From: Streptomyces tendae
GTDB lineage: Bacteria > Actinomycetota > Actinomycetes > Streptomycetales > Streptomycetaceae
Length of the DNA: 64,000 bases
NCBI RefSeq assembly: GCF_014650435.1
Contig: NZ_BMUY01000007.1
Location: 124,001-188,000 of the forward strand
Reading direction: 5' to 3'
Shown here: positions 33,801-43,318 of the stretch, piece after piece
How the letters are laid out: each line of letters begins with the position of its first letter
Numbering within the stretch: position 1 is the stretch's first letter
Notes under the pieces: generated by a model
Seen by the model: only the letters and a program-made list of their open reading frames with translations
Told to the model about the DNA's origin: nothing
The model's database searches: none
Position numbers and translations under genes: made by a program

Positions 33801-33929
33801 CCAGCCTACGGGGTGGCGGAAGGCGGCGGTGCGACATCCGGGAGGTGAGGCGCGGCACTTCCGGACCCGGCAGGCGAGGCGGGTGAAGGCGTCGGCGGCG
33901 GCCTTGCAGTGGCCGACCATGATGGAGGC

Positions 33930-35597
33930 ATGGCAACACAGGAACCGAACCGGTCCGACAGCGGGCCGTCGCTGGAGCAGATCCTCGCTCTGGTCGCCCC
34001 CGGGATGCTGGACGTCGTCGCCGCGCCGCGCGGCTCCCAGGTTCCCGTGGCCGACGTGGTGCTGCACGACCCGGGTGAGGAGCGGGATGACGGCAGCTGG
34101 GCGGCGTCCGGGCTGATCCTGCTCGCGGTCGGGGTGGACGTCGCCTCCCCGGAGGCGGTCGACGTGCTGCGCGGTGCCGACCGGGCCGGAGCCGCGGCCG
34201 TGGTGCTGCGGCGAGGCGCCCGCGGGCCCCGGGCCGCGTTGCTGGAGGCGGCCGCTTCGGGGCGTACGGCCCTGCTCACCCGGCGGCCGGGGCAGGGGTG
34301 GACGGAGGTGCTGGGGCAGTTGCGCACCGCCCTGGCGCACAGCGCCCCGACCGGCACGAGCGGGGTGGAGGGCCTGCGGCTCGGCGACCTGCCGGGGCTC
34401 GCCAACACGGTGGCGGCCCTGGTCGGCGGTGCCATCACGATCGAGGACCCGCGGTCACGAGTGCTCGCCTACTCGCGGATGGACCATGAGCCCGATCCGC
34501 TGCGCAGGCTGACGATCCTCGGACAGGAGGTCCCCCGCTGGCGCGTGGACGAGCTGCGTGAGAGCGGCTTCTTCCAGGCACTGTGGAGCACCGACGGCGT
34601 CGTACGTCTGCCCGCCGACGACCGGTACGCGGAGCGGCTGGCGGTCGCGGTGCGCCATGGATCGGAGGTCCTCGGGTCGCTCTGGGCGGCCGCCGACGGC
34701 CGGCCGCTGGCCGAGGACGCGGCGGCGGCGCTGCACACCGCGGCGCGGGCCGCCGTGCCGCATCTGGCCCACCACCAGACCTGGGGCCGGGCCGCAGCCA
34801 GGGCACGGGAGAGCGCGGTGCACGCGCTGCTCGACGGGAGCGGGCAGGCGGCACGCGTCGCACACGAGGCCGGGGTCGCGCCGGGGCGGCCGTACGCCGT
34901 GATGGTCGCGGAGGCGTACGACAGCCGGGAGCTGCGGGGCGAGCCCGCTCCGGCAGCCGGGGGCGCCGCCGAGCAGCGGGTACTGGACGTGCTCGCGCTG
35001 CAGGCGGCGGCGTACCGGCCGGGCAGTGTGACAGCCCGGTCGGGGCGACGGCTGTACGTGCTGCTTCCGGCGGGCGAGGGCGAGCCGGACCCGGCGCGTG
35101 CCCTGCCGGCGGCGACTCGCTCGATGCCGCGCGGTGTGGTGTTCGCGGGCGTCGGCCCGGTGGCGGCGGACCTCTCCGGGCTGCCGGCGTCGCGCGAGGC
35201 CGCGGAGCTGGTGGTGCGGGTACTTCGGGAGCGGGCCGCGCGACTGCCGGCCGCGGACGTGGAGTCCGCGGTGGCGGCGTTCGGCGAACTGGTTCCCGAG
35301 GTGTCCGCGCTGCGGGTGCTCGACCGGATCGCGCCGTTGTGGGAGAGCCTGTCGGGTCCGGTGCACGCCATGGTGGAGCACGACCGGGCGCACGGCTCGG
35401 AGTACGGCGCGTCGGTCGCCGCACACATCGACGCGTTCGGAGACACGGCCACGGCCGCAAGACGCCTGAACGTGCATCCGAACACCCTGCGGTACCGGCT
35501 GCGGCGGGCCCGGGAGCTGTTCGGCGTCGACCTCGCCGACCCCACCCTGCGCTTCCTGGCGGACATCGGACTGCGGCTGGCACGGCGCACGGGATGA
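33930..35597 (+). CDS. PucR family transcriptional regulator
   Basis: The 555-residue protein has an N-terminal PucR-type sensing region (about residues 10-170), a middle GGDEF-like CdaR region (about 270-420), and a C-terminal PucR helix-turn-helix: HIDAFGDTATAARRLNVHPN then TLRYRLRRARELFGVDL. Family members control purine, amino-acid or diacid use, often next to their target. ATG 33930 has GGAGG only one base away, so translation may be leaderless or start at GTG 33909. The next gene downstream, a PLP decarboxylase on the same strand, is a plausible target. Confidence 0.86.
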   Translation: MATQEPNRSDSGPSLEQILALVAPGMLDVVAAPRGSQVPVADVVLHDPGEERDDGSWAASGLILLAVGVDVASPEAVDVLRGADRAGAAAVVLRRGARGPRAALLEAAASGRTALLTRRPGQGWTEVLGQLRTALAHSAPTGTSGVEGLRLGDLPGLANTVAALVGGAITIEDPRSRVLAYSRMDHEPDPLRRLTILGQEVPRWRVDELRESGFFQALWSTDGVVRLPADDRYAERLAVAVRHGSEVLGSLWAAADGRPLAEDAAAALHTAARAAVPHLAHHQTWGRAAARARESAVHALLDGSGQAARVAHEAGVAPGRPYAVMVAEAYDSRELRGEPAPAAGGAAEQRVLDVLALQAAAYRPGSVTARSGRRLYVLLPAGEGEPDPARALPAATRSMPRGVVFAGVGPVAADLSGLPASREAAELVVRVLRERAARLPAADVESAVAAFGELVPEVSALRVLDRIAPLWESLSGPVHAMVEHDRAHGSEYGASVAAHIDAFGDTATAARRLNVHPNTLRYRLRRARELFGVDLADPTLRFLADIGLRLARRTG

Positions 35598-35652
35598 CGA
35601 CCCCGGCGACCCCGGGAGCGCCTGGTGCACCGAGGAGATCTTGATCATTAAG

Positions 35653-35668
35653 CTGTCGCAGCGGACAG
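35653..35668. promoter_or_regulatory. inverted repeat upstream of the decarboxylase gene
   Basis: CTGTC (35653-35657) and GACAG (35664-35668) face each other around six bases, 130 bases before the decarboxylase start and just upstream of a TACCGT that could be a -10 element. Confidence 0.35.
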
Positions 35669-35797
35669 GAAACCGACCGTACCGTGGTCGCTCGGGACGA
35701 AGACACGCCGGGCTTCGCGGCACGAAGCTGGGCAGGTGAAACGGCCGGCCGCCCGAAGAGCGCCGCGCACGACCGATGCGTCTGGAGTGTGTTGACA

Positions 35798-37135
35798 GTG
35801 ACATCCGGTTCCCCCCACCGGCGCGCCAGGGCCCGTGAGGCCGCGCTCGCACGAGCCGTCGAGGACGGCCTGCTGGGCCCGCGAACGCCCCTGGTCGGTC
35901 TCCTCGACGTGGACGCCGTGCTCGCCGCCGTCGAGGCGCTGAACGAGGCGTTCGAGGGACCGGCCGAGGTGCAGCACACGTTCGCGGCGAAGGCGTGCGG
36001 ACTGGTGCCGGTCCTGCGGTTGCTCGCGGAGGCCGGCATGGGGTGCGAAGTGGCCTCGCCGGGGGAGCTGGAACAGGCCCTGGCGGCCGGTTTCACCTAC
36101 GACCGGCTGGTTTTCGACAGCCCCGCCAAGACGGTCGAGGAGCTCGAGTTCGCCCTGACCCACGGAATCGCGATCAACCTGGACAACTTCCAGGAGATGA
36201 CCCGCGTCGACGGCCTGCTGGCCGGCCGTGAGCCCGCCGGGCCCATCGGACTGCGGGTGAACCCGCAGGTCGGATCCGGTGCCATCGGTGCGATGAGCAC
36301 GGCGACCGCCACCTCCAAGTTCGGCGTCGCGCTGCGCGACGAGGGAGCCGTCGACGCGGTGATCGACGCCTTCGCGTGCCGGCCGTGGCTCAACCGGCTG
36401 CACGCCCACGTCGGCTCCCAGGGCTGCCCGCTGCCGCTCATCGCCGAGGGGGTACGGGCGGCGTACGAACTGGCCGAGCGCATCAACAAGGAACTGGGCC
36501 GCGCCCAGATCACCGGACTGGACATCGGCGGTGGCCTGCCCGTCAACTTCGACAGCGAGGACGACCGCCCGACCTACGCGGACCACGCCGCCGAACTGCG
36601 CACCGCCGTGCCCGGCCTCTTCGACGGCCGCTACGCCCTGATCACCGAATTCGGCCGTTCCCTGCTCGCCAAGAGCGGCACCATCGGCTCGGTCGTCGAG
36701 TACACCAAGTCGGCCGGCGGCCGCCGGATCGCGGTCACGCACGCAGGCGCCCAGGTGGCCACCCGCACGGTCTTCATGCCGGACGCCTGGCCCCTGCGCG
36801 TCGGCGTGTTCGACGCCGCGGGCCGGCCCAAGGAGGGCCCGACCGAGGTCGTCGACATCGCGGGCCCGTGCTGCTTCGCGGGCGATCTGACGGCGACCGG
36901 GCGGGAGTTGCCGCTCGTCGAGCCGGGCGACGTGGTGGCGCTGTACGACACAGGGGCGTACTACTTCTCCTCGCACTTCTCCTACAACTCCCTGCCACGG
37001 CCCGCCGTGTACGGCTATCGGACGGATGCCGACGGCCGGGTCGCCTTCGCCCTCGTGCGCGAGGCCCAGAGCGTGCGCGGTGTGGTCGAGGAGAGCGGAC
37101 TCTCCCAGGCGGACGCCCTCGTGTCACTGCGCTGA
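35798..37135 (+). CDS. type III PLP-dependent decarboxylase (diaminopimelate decarboxylase-like)
   Basis: The 445-residue protein is a fold-III PLP enzyme of the Orn/Lys/Arg/DAP decarboxylase family 2. The PLP lysine lies in HTFAAKACGLVPVLRLLAEA; other family motifs are GCEVASPGELEQAL, HAHVGSQG and the phosphate-binding LDIGGGLPVNF. The C-terminal barrel ends with the substrate region GPCCFAGD and a YDTGAYY motif. Lysine synthesis is one option, but a second, specialised LysA-like role is just as likely given the PucR neighbour. GTG 35798 and GTG 35789 are both possible; GGAG precedes the first by ten bases. Confidence 0.84.
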   Translation: MTSGSPHRRARAREAALARAVEDGLLGPRTPLVGLLDVDAVLAAVEALNEAFEGPAEVQHTFAAKACGLVPVLRLLAEAGMGCEVASPGELEQALAAGFTYDRLVFDSPAKTVEELEFALTHGIAINLDNFQEMTRVDGLLAGREPAGPIGLRVNPQVGSGAIGAMSTATATSKFGVALRDEGAVDAVIDAFACRPWLNRLHAHVGSQGCPLPLIAEGVRAAYELAERINKELGRAQITGLDIGGGLPVNFDSEDDRPTYADHAAELRTAVPGLFDGRYALITEFGRSLLAKSGTIGSVVEYTKSAGGRRIAVTHAGAQVATRTVFMPDAWPLRVGVFDAAGRPKEGPTEVVDIAGPCCFAGDLTATGRELPLVEPGDVVALYDTGAYYFSSHFSYNSLPRPAVYGYRTDADGRVAFALVREAQSVRGVVEESGLSQADALVSLR

Positions 37136-37180
37136 GAGATGTGCGGTACCCGGACCGTGGCCGCCGCGTACACCGCTTCC

Positions 37181-38209
37181 TCAGGATCCGGAGGATGGTG
37201 AAGAACCGGGTCCGGTGTCAGGCGTGCGCCGTTGGAACGTGGCGTACAGCAGCCACAGGGAGGGGACGAGCAGGACGGCTCCCACGGCCAGGACCACCAG
37301 GCAGGCCGCCAGGACCGCATCGTCCGAGGCGGCCTGCCCGACCGTCGTTCCGCCGACCAGCATCGCGGGGTACTGCGCCGCACCCCACGCCCACAGGATC
37401 GCGGCGACCGCCAGCGCCGATGCGGGACGGGCCGCCACGAAACGGTCGCGGTGCAGCAGGAAAAGGCCGCCGAGACCGGCGACGGCGCTGAGCACGACCA
37501 GCGGCAGCGCGCGGTGGGTCAGCCCGTGGAAGAGCTCGGGGGCGTCGGCGTGCAGCACGGCGACACCGGCGCCCGCGACGGCGCCGCTGACCAGACCGCT
37601 GACGACGGCGCGCCGGGCGAAGAGCGAGGCGAGTGCCGGCTCGCCGTCGCGGGCGGCGTCGGCACACAGGTACACCGCGGCGAGGTGGGCGCAGGTGGTG
37701 ACCGCCAGGACGCCGCCGAGGGCGGAGGTGGGGTTGAGCCAGCTGGTGATCACGTCACCGGCGGCGAGACCCGGCGGTACCCGCCCGGAGGCGACCGCCC
37801 CGGCGACCGCGCCGAGGAAGAACGGCGTGACCAGGGAGGAGAGGGCGAAGAACGCCCCGAACAGCCGCTGCTGCCACAGCTCGGTGCTCGCCTTGCGGAA
37901 GGCGAACGCGGCCCCGCGCGCGATGATGCCCAGGGCGGCGAGTGTCAGCGGCAGGTAGAGCGTGGACATGACGGCGGCGAACACGGGGGAGAACGCCGAC
38001 CACAGCAGCACGATCACGAAGATGAGCCACACGTGGTTGGCTTCCCAGATGGGCCCGATGCTGTGCTCGATCAGGCGGCGCTGCGGCAGTCCGCGCCTGG
38101 AACCGCCGGCGAGCAGGTCCCACACGCCGGCCCCGAAGTCCGCCCCGCCGAACAGGGCGTAGCAGGTGAGGCCCACCCACATGACAGCAAGAGCCGTGTT
38201 CGCGAGCAC
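37181..38209 (-). CDS. cydB: cytochrome bd oxidase subunit II
   Basis: The 342-residue membrane protein has about eight transmembrane segments. The N-terminal signature is YALFGGADFGAGVWDLLAGG followed by IGPIWEANHVWLIFVIVLLW, diagnostic of CydB. It pairs with CydA to form the quinol:oxygen oxidoreductase used at low oxygen. GTG 38209 has GGAGG five bases upstream; the nearer GTG at 38215 overlaps that site. It lies 121 bases downstream of cydA on the same strand. Confidence 0.95.
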   Translation of the reverse strand: MLANTALAVMWVGLTCYALFGGADFGAGVWDLLAGGSRRGLPQRRLIEHSIGPIWEANHVWLIFVIVLLWSAFSPVFAAVMSTLYLPLTLAALGIIARGAAFAFRKASTELWQQRLFGAFFALSSLVTPFFLGAVAGAVASGRVPPGLAAGDVITSWLNPTSALGGVLAVTTCAHLAAVYLCADAARDGEPALASLFARRAVVSGLVSGAVAGAGVAVLHADAPELFHGLTHRALPLVVLSAVAGLGGLFLLHRDRFVAARPASALAVAAILWAWGAAQYPAMLVGGTTVGQAASDDAVLAACLVVLAVGAVLLVPSLWLLYATFQRRTPDTGPGSSPSSGS

Positions 38210-38330
38210 GGTCACCTCCGGTGACGGCCGACGGGGCGGCGCGAGAAGCGGTTCGGGTGGTGGCCGCGGCCGCCGGGGGAGCCCGCCGGGGCGGGCGGAC
38301 GGCGCGGCGCGGCGTGAGGCGGCGCGGCGG

Positions 38331-39719
38331 TCATACGACCGGATAGCTCTCGACGTCCCGCTCCTGCGGAGCCAGAGGCACGGCCGTGCCCTTGGCCAGA
38401 CGGCGCAGGACGTAGACGGTGGCGACGGTCATGCCGGCGTAGACGATCAGCACCAGCCACAGACCGGTCATCAGCCCCGGTGCCGGGTTCACGGCGTCAC
38501 GCACGCTCATGATTCCCCAGACGATCCAGGGCTGCCGCCCGAGTTCGGTGACGCACCAGCCGCTCTCCAGCGCGACCACCGAGGCCGGACCGCCGACCGC
38601 GGCAAGTGTCAGGAACAGCCGGGACCCCCGCTGGTCGAGCAGCTCGCCCCGCCGCCTGCGGCGCCCGCGCCACCAGGACAGCAGCAGCCAGGCCCCCAGG
38701 GCCAGCAGGAACAGTCCGATCCCCACCATGACGTCGAACGCCCAGTGCACGCCCGTCACCGGCGGCCACTGGCTGCGCGGCACCTTGTCCAGGCCCTCGA
38801 CGACGGTGCTCGGCGAGTAGCCGACCAGCAGGGACAGGCCGTTGGGGATCTCCAGCCCGTAGCGCAGGGCATCGTCACGAGCGACGCCGCCGAGGGTCAG
38901 CGGCACATGCGAACCGGTGGTGAAGACCCCCTCGATCGCCGCGAGTTTCGCCGGCTGGAACTCCGCCAGGAACCGGGCGGCCCAGTCGCCCACGACGAGC
39001 TGAAAGGGCGTCACCACGGCGCCCAGGGTGAACGGGATGTAGAACCCCGCCTTGTGATAGGCGTCCCGGCGTCCCCGCAACAGGGCGACCGCGTAGACCG
39101 AGGCGGTCAGGAAGGACGCCACCATGAACGCGGCGAGGATCATGTGCACGGTCTGCGGCGGACTCGCCGGATTGAGCATGGCGGCCCACGGGTCCACGTC
39201 GACGACCTTCCCCTCGCGCAGCACGAAGCCGCGGGGTTGGTTCATCCAGGCGTTGGCGCACACCACGAAGAACGCCGAGGCGACACCCGCCACCACGATC
39301 GGCAGTCCGGTGAGCAGATGCCGTCGGGGCGGCAGCCGGTCCCAGGCGTAGAGGTAGATGCCCAGGAAGATGGCCTCGATGAAGAAGGCGATGCCCTCCA
39401 GCGCGAAGGGCAGCCCGATGACCTGGCCGAACGTTCCCATCAGACCGGGCCACAGCAGCCCCATCTCGAAGCTGAGGATGGTGCCGGAGACGGCGCCCAC
39501 GGCGAACAGCACGCCCATCGCACGCGCCCACCTGCGTGCCAGCAGCCGGTGGGCGGGGTTTCCGGTACGGATGCCGTACCACTCGGCGATCAGGGTGAGC
39601 GCGGGCAGGCCCACCCCGAGACACGCGACGACGATGTGCCAGGCGAGGGAGAACCCCATCTGGGCCCTGGCCGCGGCGAGGTCCCCCTCGGACGCGGCCA
39701 GGAGATGCATGACGGCCAC
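38331..39719 (-). CDS. cydA: cytochrome bd oxidase subunit I
   Basis: The 462-residue membrane protein has about nine transmembrane segments. Haem-ligand regions are visible in ARAQMGFSLAWHIVVACLGV (first histidine) and HMILAAFMVASFL. The signature GWCVTELGRQPWIVWG is near residue 395. The Q loop between TM6 and TM7 is short, as in CioA-type and other actinobacterial enzymes. It oxidises quinol and reduces oxygen to water. GTG 39719 is chosen because GGGAGG lies five bases upstream. No cydCD transporter genes are in the window. Confidence 0.95.
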   Translation of the reverse strand: MAVMHLLAASEGDLAAARAQMGFSLAWHIVVACLGVGLPALTLIAEWYGIRTGNPAHRLLARRWARAMGVLFAVGAVSGTILSFEMGLLWPGLMGTFGQVIGLPFALEGIAFFIEAIFLGIYLYAWDRLPPRRHLLTGLPIVVAGVASAFFVVCANAWMNQPRGFVLREGKVVDVDPWAAMLNPASPPQTVHMILAAFMVASFLTASVYAVALLRGRRDAYHKAGFYIPFTLGAVVTPFQLVVGDWAARFLAEFQPAKLAAIEGVFTTGSHVPLTLGGVARDDALRYGLEIPNGLSLLVGYSPSTVVEGLDKVPRSQWPPVTGVHWAFDVMVGIGLFLLALGAWLLLSWWRGRRRRRGELLDQRGSRLFLTLAAVGGPASVVALESGWCVTELGRQPWIVWGIMSVRDAVNPAPGLMTGLWLVLIVYAGMTVATVYVLRRLAKGTAVPLAPQERDVESYPVV

Positions 39720-39883
39720 GCCTGCCTCCCAAGGACGAGCCATGCCCGGAGCCATGGGATATGCACCGGTTCGTCCCCTTGACGGTAGCGACACGAACCC
39801 CCGAAGCCGTTCGCGCCACGCCTCCGCATGTCCCGTCGAATGTGATGCGGGCCACTCTGTGAATGGTTGACCGTCCGCTTCTC

Positions 39884-39893
39884 AAACCGGTTT
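39884..39893. promoter_or_regulatory. LacI operator 1
   Basis: AAACCGGTTT is a perfect ten-base palindrome of the LacI/GalR class, with CG at the centre. Its centre is 32 bases from that of operator 2, about three helical turns. Confidence 0.75.
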
Positions 39894-39915
39894 AGTGTGT
39901 GCCGTTCGAGGTTCT

Positions 39916-39925
39916 AAACCGGTTT
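39916..39925. promoter_or_regulatory. LacI operator 2
   Basis: A second exact AAACCGGTTT lies 46 bases before the LacI start. Together with operator 1 it covers the promoter of the regulator and the sugar operon behind it. Confidence 0.78.
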
Positions 39926-39971
39926 GAACGCAGTCGTCGGCCTCACTGGCCGCGCGGAGGACGGGAGCGTC

Positions 39972-40994
39972 ATGGCGCGCAAGCAGCCCACCATCGCCGA
40001 TGTGGCACGGCGTGCGGGTGTCTCACGTACCTCCGTGTCGTTCGCCCTGAACGACCGTCCGGGGATCGCCGAGGAGACCAAGCAGCGCATCCTGGCCGCG
40101 GCGGCGGAACTGGGCTGGACACCGAGCCGCCCGGCCCGGGCCCTGTCCCTCGGCAAGGCGGGCGCCTTCGGACTCGTCCTCGCCCGCGAGCCCGAGGACA
40201 TCGGCACCGACCTGTTCTTCCCGGCGTTCATCGCCGGCGTCGAGGTCGCCCTCGGCGAGCGGGGCGACGGACTCATGGTGCACCTCACCACGCCGGACCG
40301 GGAGCGGTCCGTCTACGAACGGCTCGCCGCCGACCGCCGGGTGGACGGCGTGCTCCTGACCGACCTGCGGCACGACGACCCGCGTCCCGCGCTGGTCCAC
40401 CGGCTCGGACTGCCGGCGGTCGTGGTCGGACAGAGCGAGTGGGGCGACGGACTGACCTCGGTGAGCCTGGACGACCGGCCCGCCTACGTCGAGGCGGTCC
40501 GGCGCCTCGCCGAACTCGGCCACCGCCGTATCGCGCACGTCGAGGGACCCCAGGAGTTCCGCCACGCGCACCGGCGCCGGTCGGCCTGGGAGGAGACGCT
40601 GCGCGAGCTGGGGCTGCCCGAGGGGCCGGTGCTGCCCGGCGGCTTCACCGCGGAGGGCGGCGCGCGGGCCACCCGCGAACTGCTGACGCTGGCCGAACCG
40701 CCCACCGCGATCGTCTACGGCAACGACCTGGCCGCGACCGCCGGACTGTCCGTCGCCCTGGAACTGGGCGTCGCGGTCCCGGACCGGCTCTCGGTGGTCG
40801 GCTACGACGACACCCCCCTCACCCGCTACACCCACCCCCCGCTGTCCTCGGCCCGCGCCGACGCACGCGGGTGGGGAGAGGCGGCGGCGCGGGCCCTGGA
40901 CCGGGTCCTGGCCGGCGAGGAGGTGGCACATGTCGTGCTGCCGCCGGCCGAGTTCGTCCCCCGCGCCTCGATAGGCCCGGCACCGCGTCCCTGA
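39972..40994 (+). CDS. LacI family transcriptional regulator of the sugar operon
   Basis: The 340-residue protein has the LacI helix-turn-helix TIADVARRAGVSRTSVSFAL then NDRPGIAEETKQRIL at residues 7-43. A periplasmic-binding-protein-like ligand domain follows (about 60-335), with DRRVDGVLLTDLRHDD and GYDDTPLTRYTHPPLSS. ATG 39972 has GGGAG five bases upstream. Two AAACCGGTTT operators upstream imply autorepression, and the 83-base gap to the binding-protein gene without a terminator suggests it also controls the operon. Confidence 0.93.
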   Translation: MARKQPTIADVARRAGVSRTSVSFALNDRPGIAEETKQRILAAAAELGWTPSRPARALSLGKAGAFGLVLAREPEDIGTDLFFPAFIAGVEVALGERGDGLMVHLTTPDRERSVYERLAADRRVDGVLLTDLRHDDPRPALVHRLGLPAVVVGQSEWGDGLTSVSLDDRPAYVEAVRRLAELGHRRIAHVEGPQEFRHAHRRRSAWEETLRELGLPEGPVLPGGFTAEGGARATRELLTLAEPPTAIVYGNDLAATAGLSVALELGVAVPDRLSVVGYDDTPLTRYTHPPLSSARADARGWGEAAARALDRVLAGEEVAHVVLPPAEFVPRASIGPAPRP

Positions 40995-41077
40995 CGCCGG
41001 GCCGCCGCCCCAGGGAGCGCGGCCAAGGATGTCCCGCCCGGCGACGAGGCCGGGTGTGAACAGTTCGGAGAGTCTTC

Positions 41078-42376
41078 ATGCTGAGGAGAACGGCGTACGC
41101 GCTGCTGGTGCTCGCGCTCGCGGGCACCGCGACCGCCTGTGGCCGGTCGGCCCCCGACCCGGAGGCCGCCGCGACCGCCCGCGGCCCCATCACGGTCTGG
41201 CTGTCGAACAACGCCCAGGAGGTGGCCTGGGGCGAGAAGATGATCGCCGCCTGGAACAAGAGCCATCCGGGCGAGCACGTCAAGGCCCAGCAGATCCCGG
41301 CGGGCAAGACCTCCGAGGAGGCCATCAGCGCCTCCATCATCGCGGGGACGAGCGCCTGCCTGGTCTTCAACACCGCGCCCGCCTCGGTGCCGACCTTCGA
41401 GAAGCAGAACGGCCTGGTGCCGCTCAGCGAGTTCCCCGACGGCGACGCCTACATCCAGGAGCGCGGCGGCGCCCTCACGGACCAGTACAGGTCGCCGGAC
41501 GGCAAGTTCTACCAACTGCCCTGGAAGAGCAACCCGGTGATGATCCTCTACAACAAGAAGATCTTCGAGAAGGCCGGGCTCGACCCCGAGCACCCCCGGC
41601 TGGCGACCTACGACCAGTTCCTGGAGACCTCCCGCACCCTCGTCCGCAGCGGGGCCGCCAAGGCCGCCATCTGGCCCGCGCCCAGCAGCGAGTTCTTCCA
41701 GTCCTGGTTCGACTTCTACCCGGCCTTCGCCGCGGAGAGCGGGGGCAGGCAGCTCGTCGAGGACGGCAAGCCGCAGTTCGACTCGCCGGCCGGCCGCCGG
41801 GCCGCCGCGTTCTGGCGCACCCTGTACGCGGAGAAACTCGCCCCGCAGGAGCTGTACCCGGGCGACGCCCTGAACGACGGGAAGGCCGCCATGGCCACCG
41901 TCGGCCCGTGGGCCGTCTCCGCCTACAAGGACAGTGTCGACATCGGCGTGGTCCCCGTACCGACCTCCACGGGCAAGCCGCCCGAGGACACGTACTCCTT
42001 CGGCGACGAGAAGTCCGCGGCGATGTTCAGTGCCTGCCGCAACCGGGCCACCGCCTGGGACCTGCTGAAGTTCGCCACCTCCGCCCAGCAGGACGGCGAG
42101 TTCCTCGACGAGACCGGGCAGATGCCGATGCGCGAGGACCTCACCGCCCGCTACCCGGCCTTCTTCACGAAGAACCCCCTGTACAAGACGTTCGCCCGGC
42201 AGGCCGAACGCATCGTCGAAGTCCCCAACGTGCCGGGCTCCGTCGACATCTGGCAGGCGTTCCGCGACGCGTGGACCAAGTCCGTCGTCTTCGGCGACGA
42301 GTCCACCGACACCGCGCTGCGCAAGGCCTCCGACAAGATCACCAAGCTGCTCGACGAGTACGGGGACCCGGCATGA
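41078..42376 (+). CDS. ABC sugar transporter, solute-binding lipoprotein
   Basis: The 432-residue protein is a family-1 extracellular solute-binding protein. It has a lipoprotein signal, MLRRTAYALLVLALAGTATA then C, with lipobox TATAC. The mature part includes ITVWLSNNAQEVAWGEKMIA and FYQLPWKSNPVMILYNKKIF, as in maltose- and oligosaccharide-binding proteins. It captures the sugar outside the membrane for the permeases behind it. GGAGAG lies six bases before ATG 41078. The stop overlaps the next start as ATGA. Confidence 0.93.
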   Translation: MLRRTAYALLVLALAGTATACGRSAPDPEAAATARGPITVWLSNNAQEVAWGEKMIAAWNKSHPGEHVKAQQIPAGKTSEEAISASIIAGTSACLVFNTAPASVPTFEKQNGLVPLSEFPDGDAYIQERGGALTDQYRSPDGKFYQLPWKSNPVMILYNKKIFEKAGLDPEHPRLATYDQFLETSRTLVRSGAAKAAIWPAPSSEFFQSWFDFYPAFAAESGGRQLVEDGKPQFDSPAGRRAAAFWRTLYAEKLAPQELYPGDALNDGKAAMATVGPWAVSAYKDSVDIGVVPVPTSTGKPPEDTYSFGDEKSAAMFSACRNRATAWDLLKFATSAQQDGEFLDETGQMPMREDLTARYPAFFTKNPLYKTFARQAERIVEVPNVPGSVDIWQAFRDAWTKSVVFGDESTDTALRKASDKITKLLDEYGDPA

Positions 42377-43317
42377 CGAACCTCAGCCCCACCGCCGCCG
42401 GCCCCGTCGGCGGCCGCCCGGCCCGCAAGGGCGCCGCCACCCGCCACGGCCGGGCCCGCTCCCGGGCCGGCGCGCTGTTCGTGTCCCCGTACGTGCTGTT
42501 CCTGCTCGTCGTCTTCGCCGTACCGCTGGCGTACACCCTGTGGATCTCCGTCCACCGCTTCTACTTCACGGCCCCCGGCACCCACGTCGACTCGCCCTGG
42601 GTGGGCCTGTCCAACTACCGGGACGTCTTCACCGATCCCGTGGTGGGCCGCGCCTTCCTGAACATCGGCGTCTTCCTCGTCATCAACGTGCCGCTCACCG
42701 TGCTCCTGTCGCTCGTGCTGGCCGCCGCGCTGAACGCGAAGATCCGGTTCAGGGCGTTCTTCCGCGCCGCCTACTACCTGCCGTACATCACGGCGAGCGT
42801 CGCCCTGGTCGCGGTGTGGCAGTTCCTGTTCGGCACGGACGGGTTCGTGAACAACGTCCTCGGTTCCCACGCACCGGACCCCTCGTGGCTGGTCAACTCG
42901 CACCTCGCCATGCCGATGATCGCCCTCTTCGTGACCTGGAAGCAGCTCGGCTTCTTCGTGATGCTGTACCTCGCCGCACTGCAGAACGTCGGCAGGGAAC
43001 TTTACGAGGCCGCCTCCGTCGACGGCGCGGGCCGCGTCCGGCAGTTCTTCTCCGTCACCGTGCCCGGCGTGCGGCCCGCGACGACCCTGGTCGTCATCTA
43101 CGCGATCATCACCGGCGCCAACCTGTTCAGCGAGCCCTACCTGCTGACCGGCGGTGGTGGTCCCGACCACGCCTCCACCTCGCCCGTCCTGCTCATGTAC
43201 CAGAAGGGCATCGAGCAGGGCCACCCGGACTTCGCCGCCGCGCTCGGCGTGGTGCTGGTGGGCTTCGTCCTCGTCATCTCGCTGGCCGCCCGCAAGCTCA
43301 CCGAGAGGGGCAACTGA
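42373..43317 (+). CDS. ABC sugar transporter permease 1 (MalF type)
   Basis: The 314-residue protein has six transmembrane segments and the cytoplasmic EAA loop EAASVDGAGRVRQFFSVTVP, where an ATPase docks. The N-terminal 30 residues are basic and cytoplasmic. It overlaps the binding-protein gene by four bases. No ATPase gene is in the operon, so a shared MsiK-type ATPase elsewhere in the genome is expected, as for most Streptomyces sugar importers. Confidence 0.93.
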   Translation: MTNLSPTAAGPVGGRPARKGAATRHGRARSRAGALFVSPYVLFLLVVFAVPLAYTLWISVHRFYFTAPGTHVDSPWVGLSNYRDVFTDPVVGRAFLNIGVFLVINVPLTVLLSLVLAAALNAKIRFRAFFRAAYYLPYITASVALVAVWQFLFGTDGFVNNVLGSHAPDPSWLVNSHLAMPMIALFVTWKQLGFFVMLYLAALQNVGRELYEAASVDGAGRVRQFFSVTVPGVRPATTLVVIYAIITGANLFSEPYLLTGGGGPDHASTSPVLLMYQKGIEQGHPDFAAALGVVLVGFVLVISLAARKLTERGN

Positions 43318-43318
43318 C

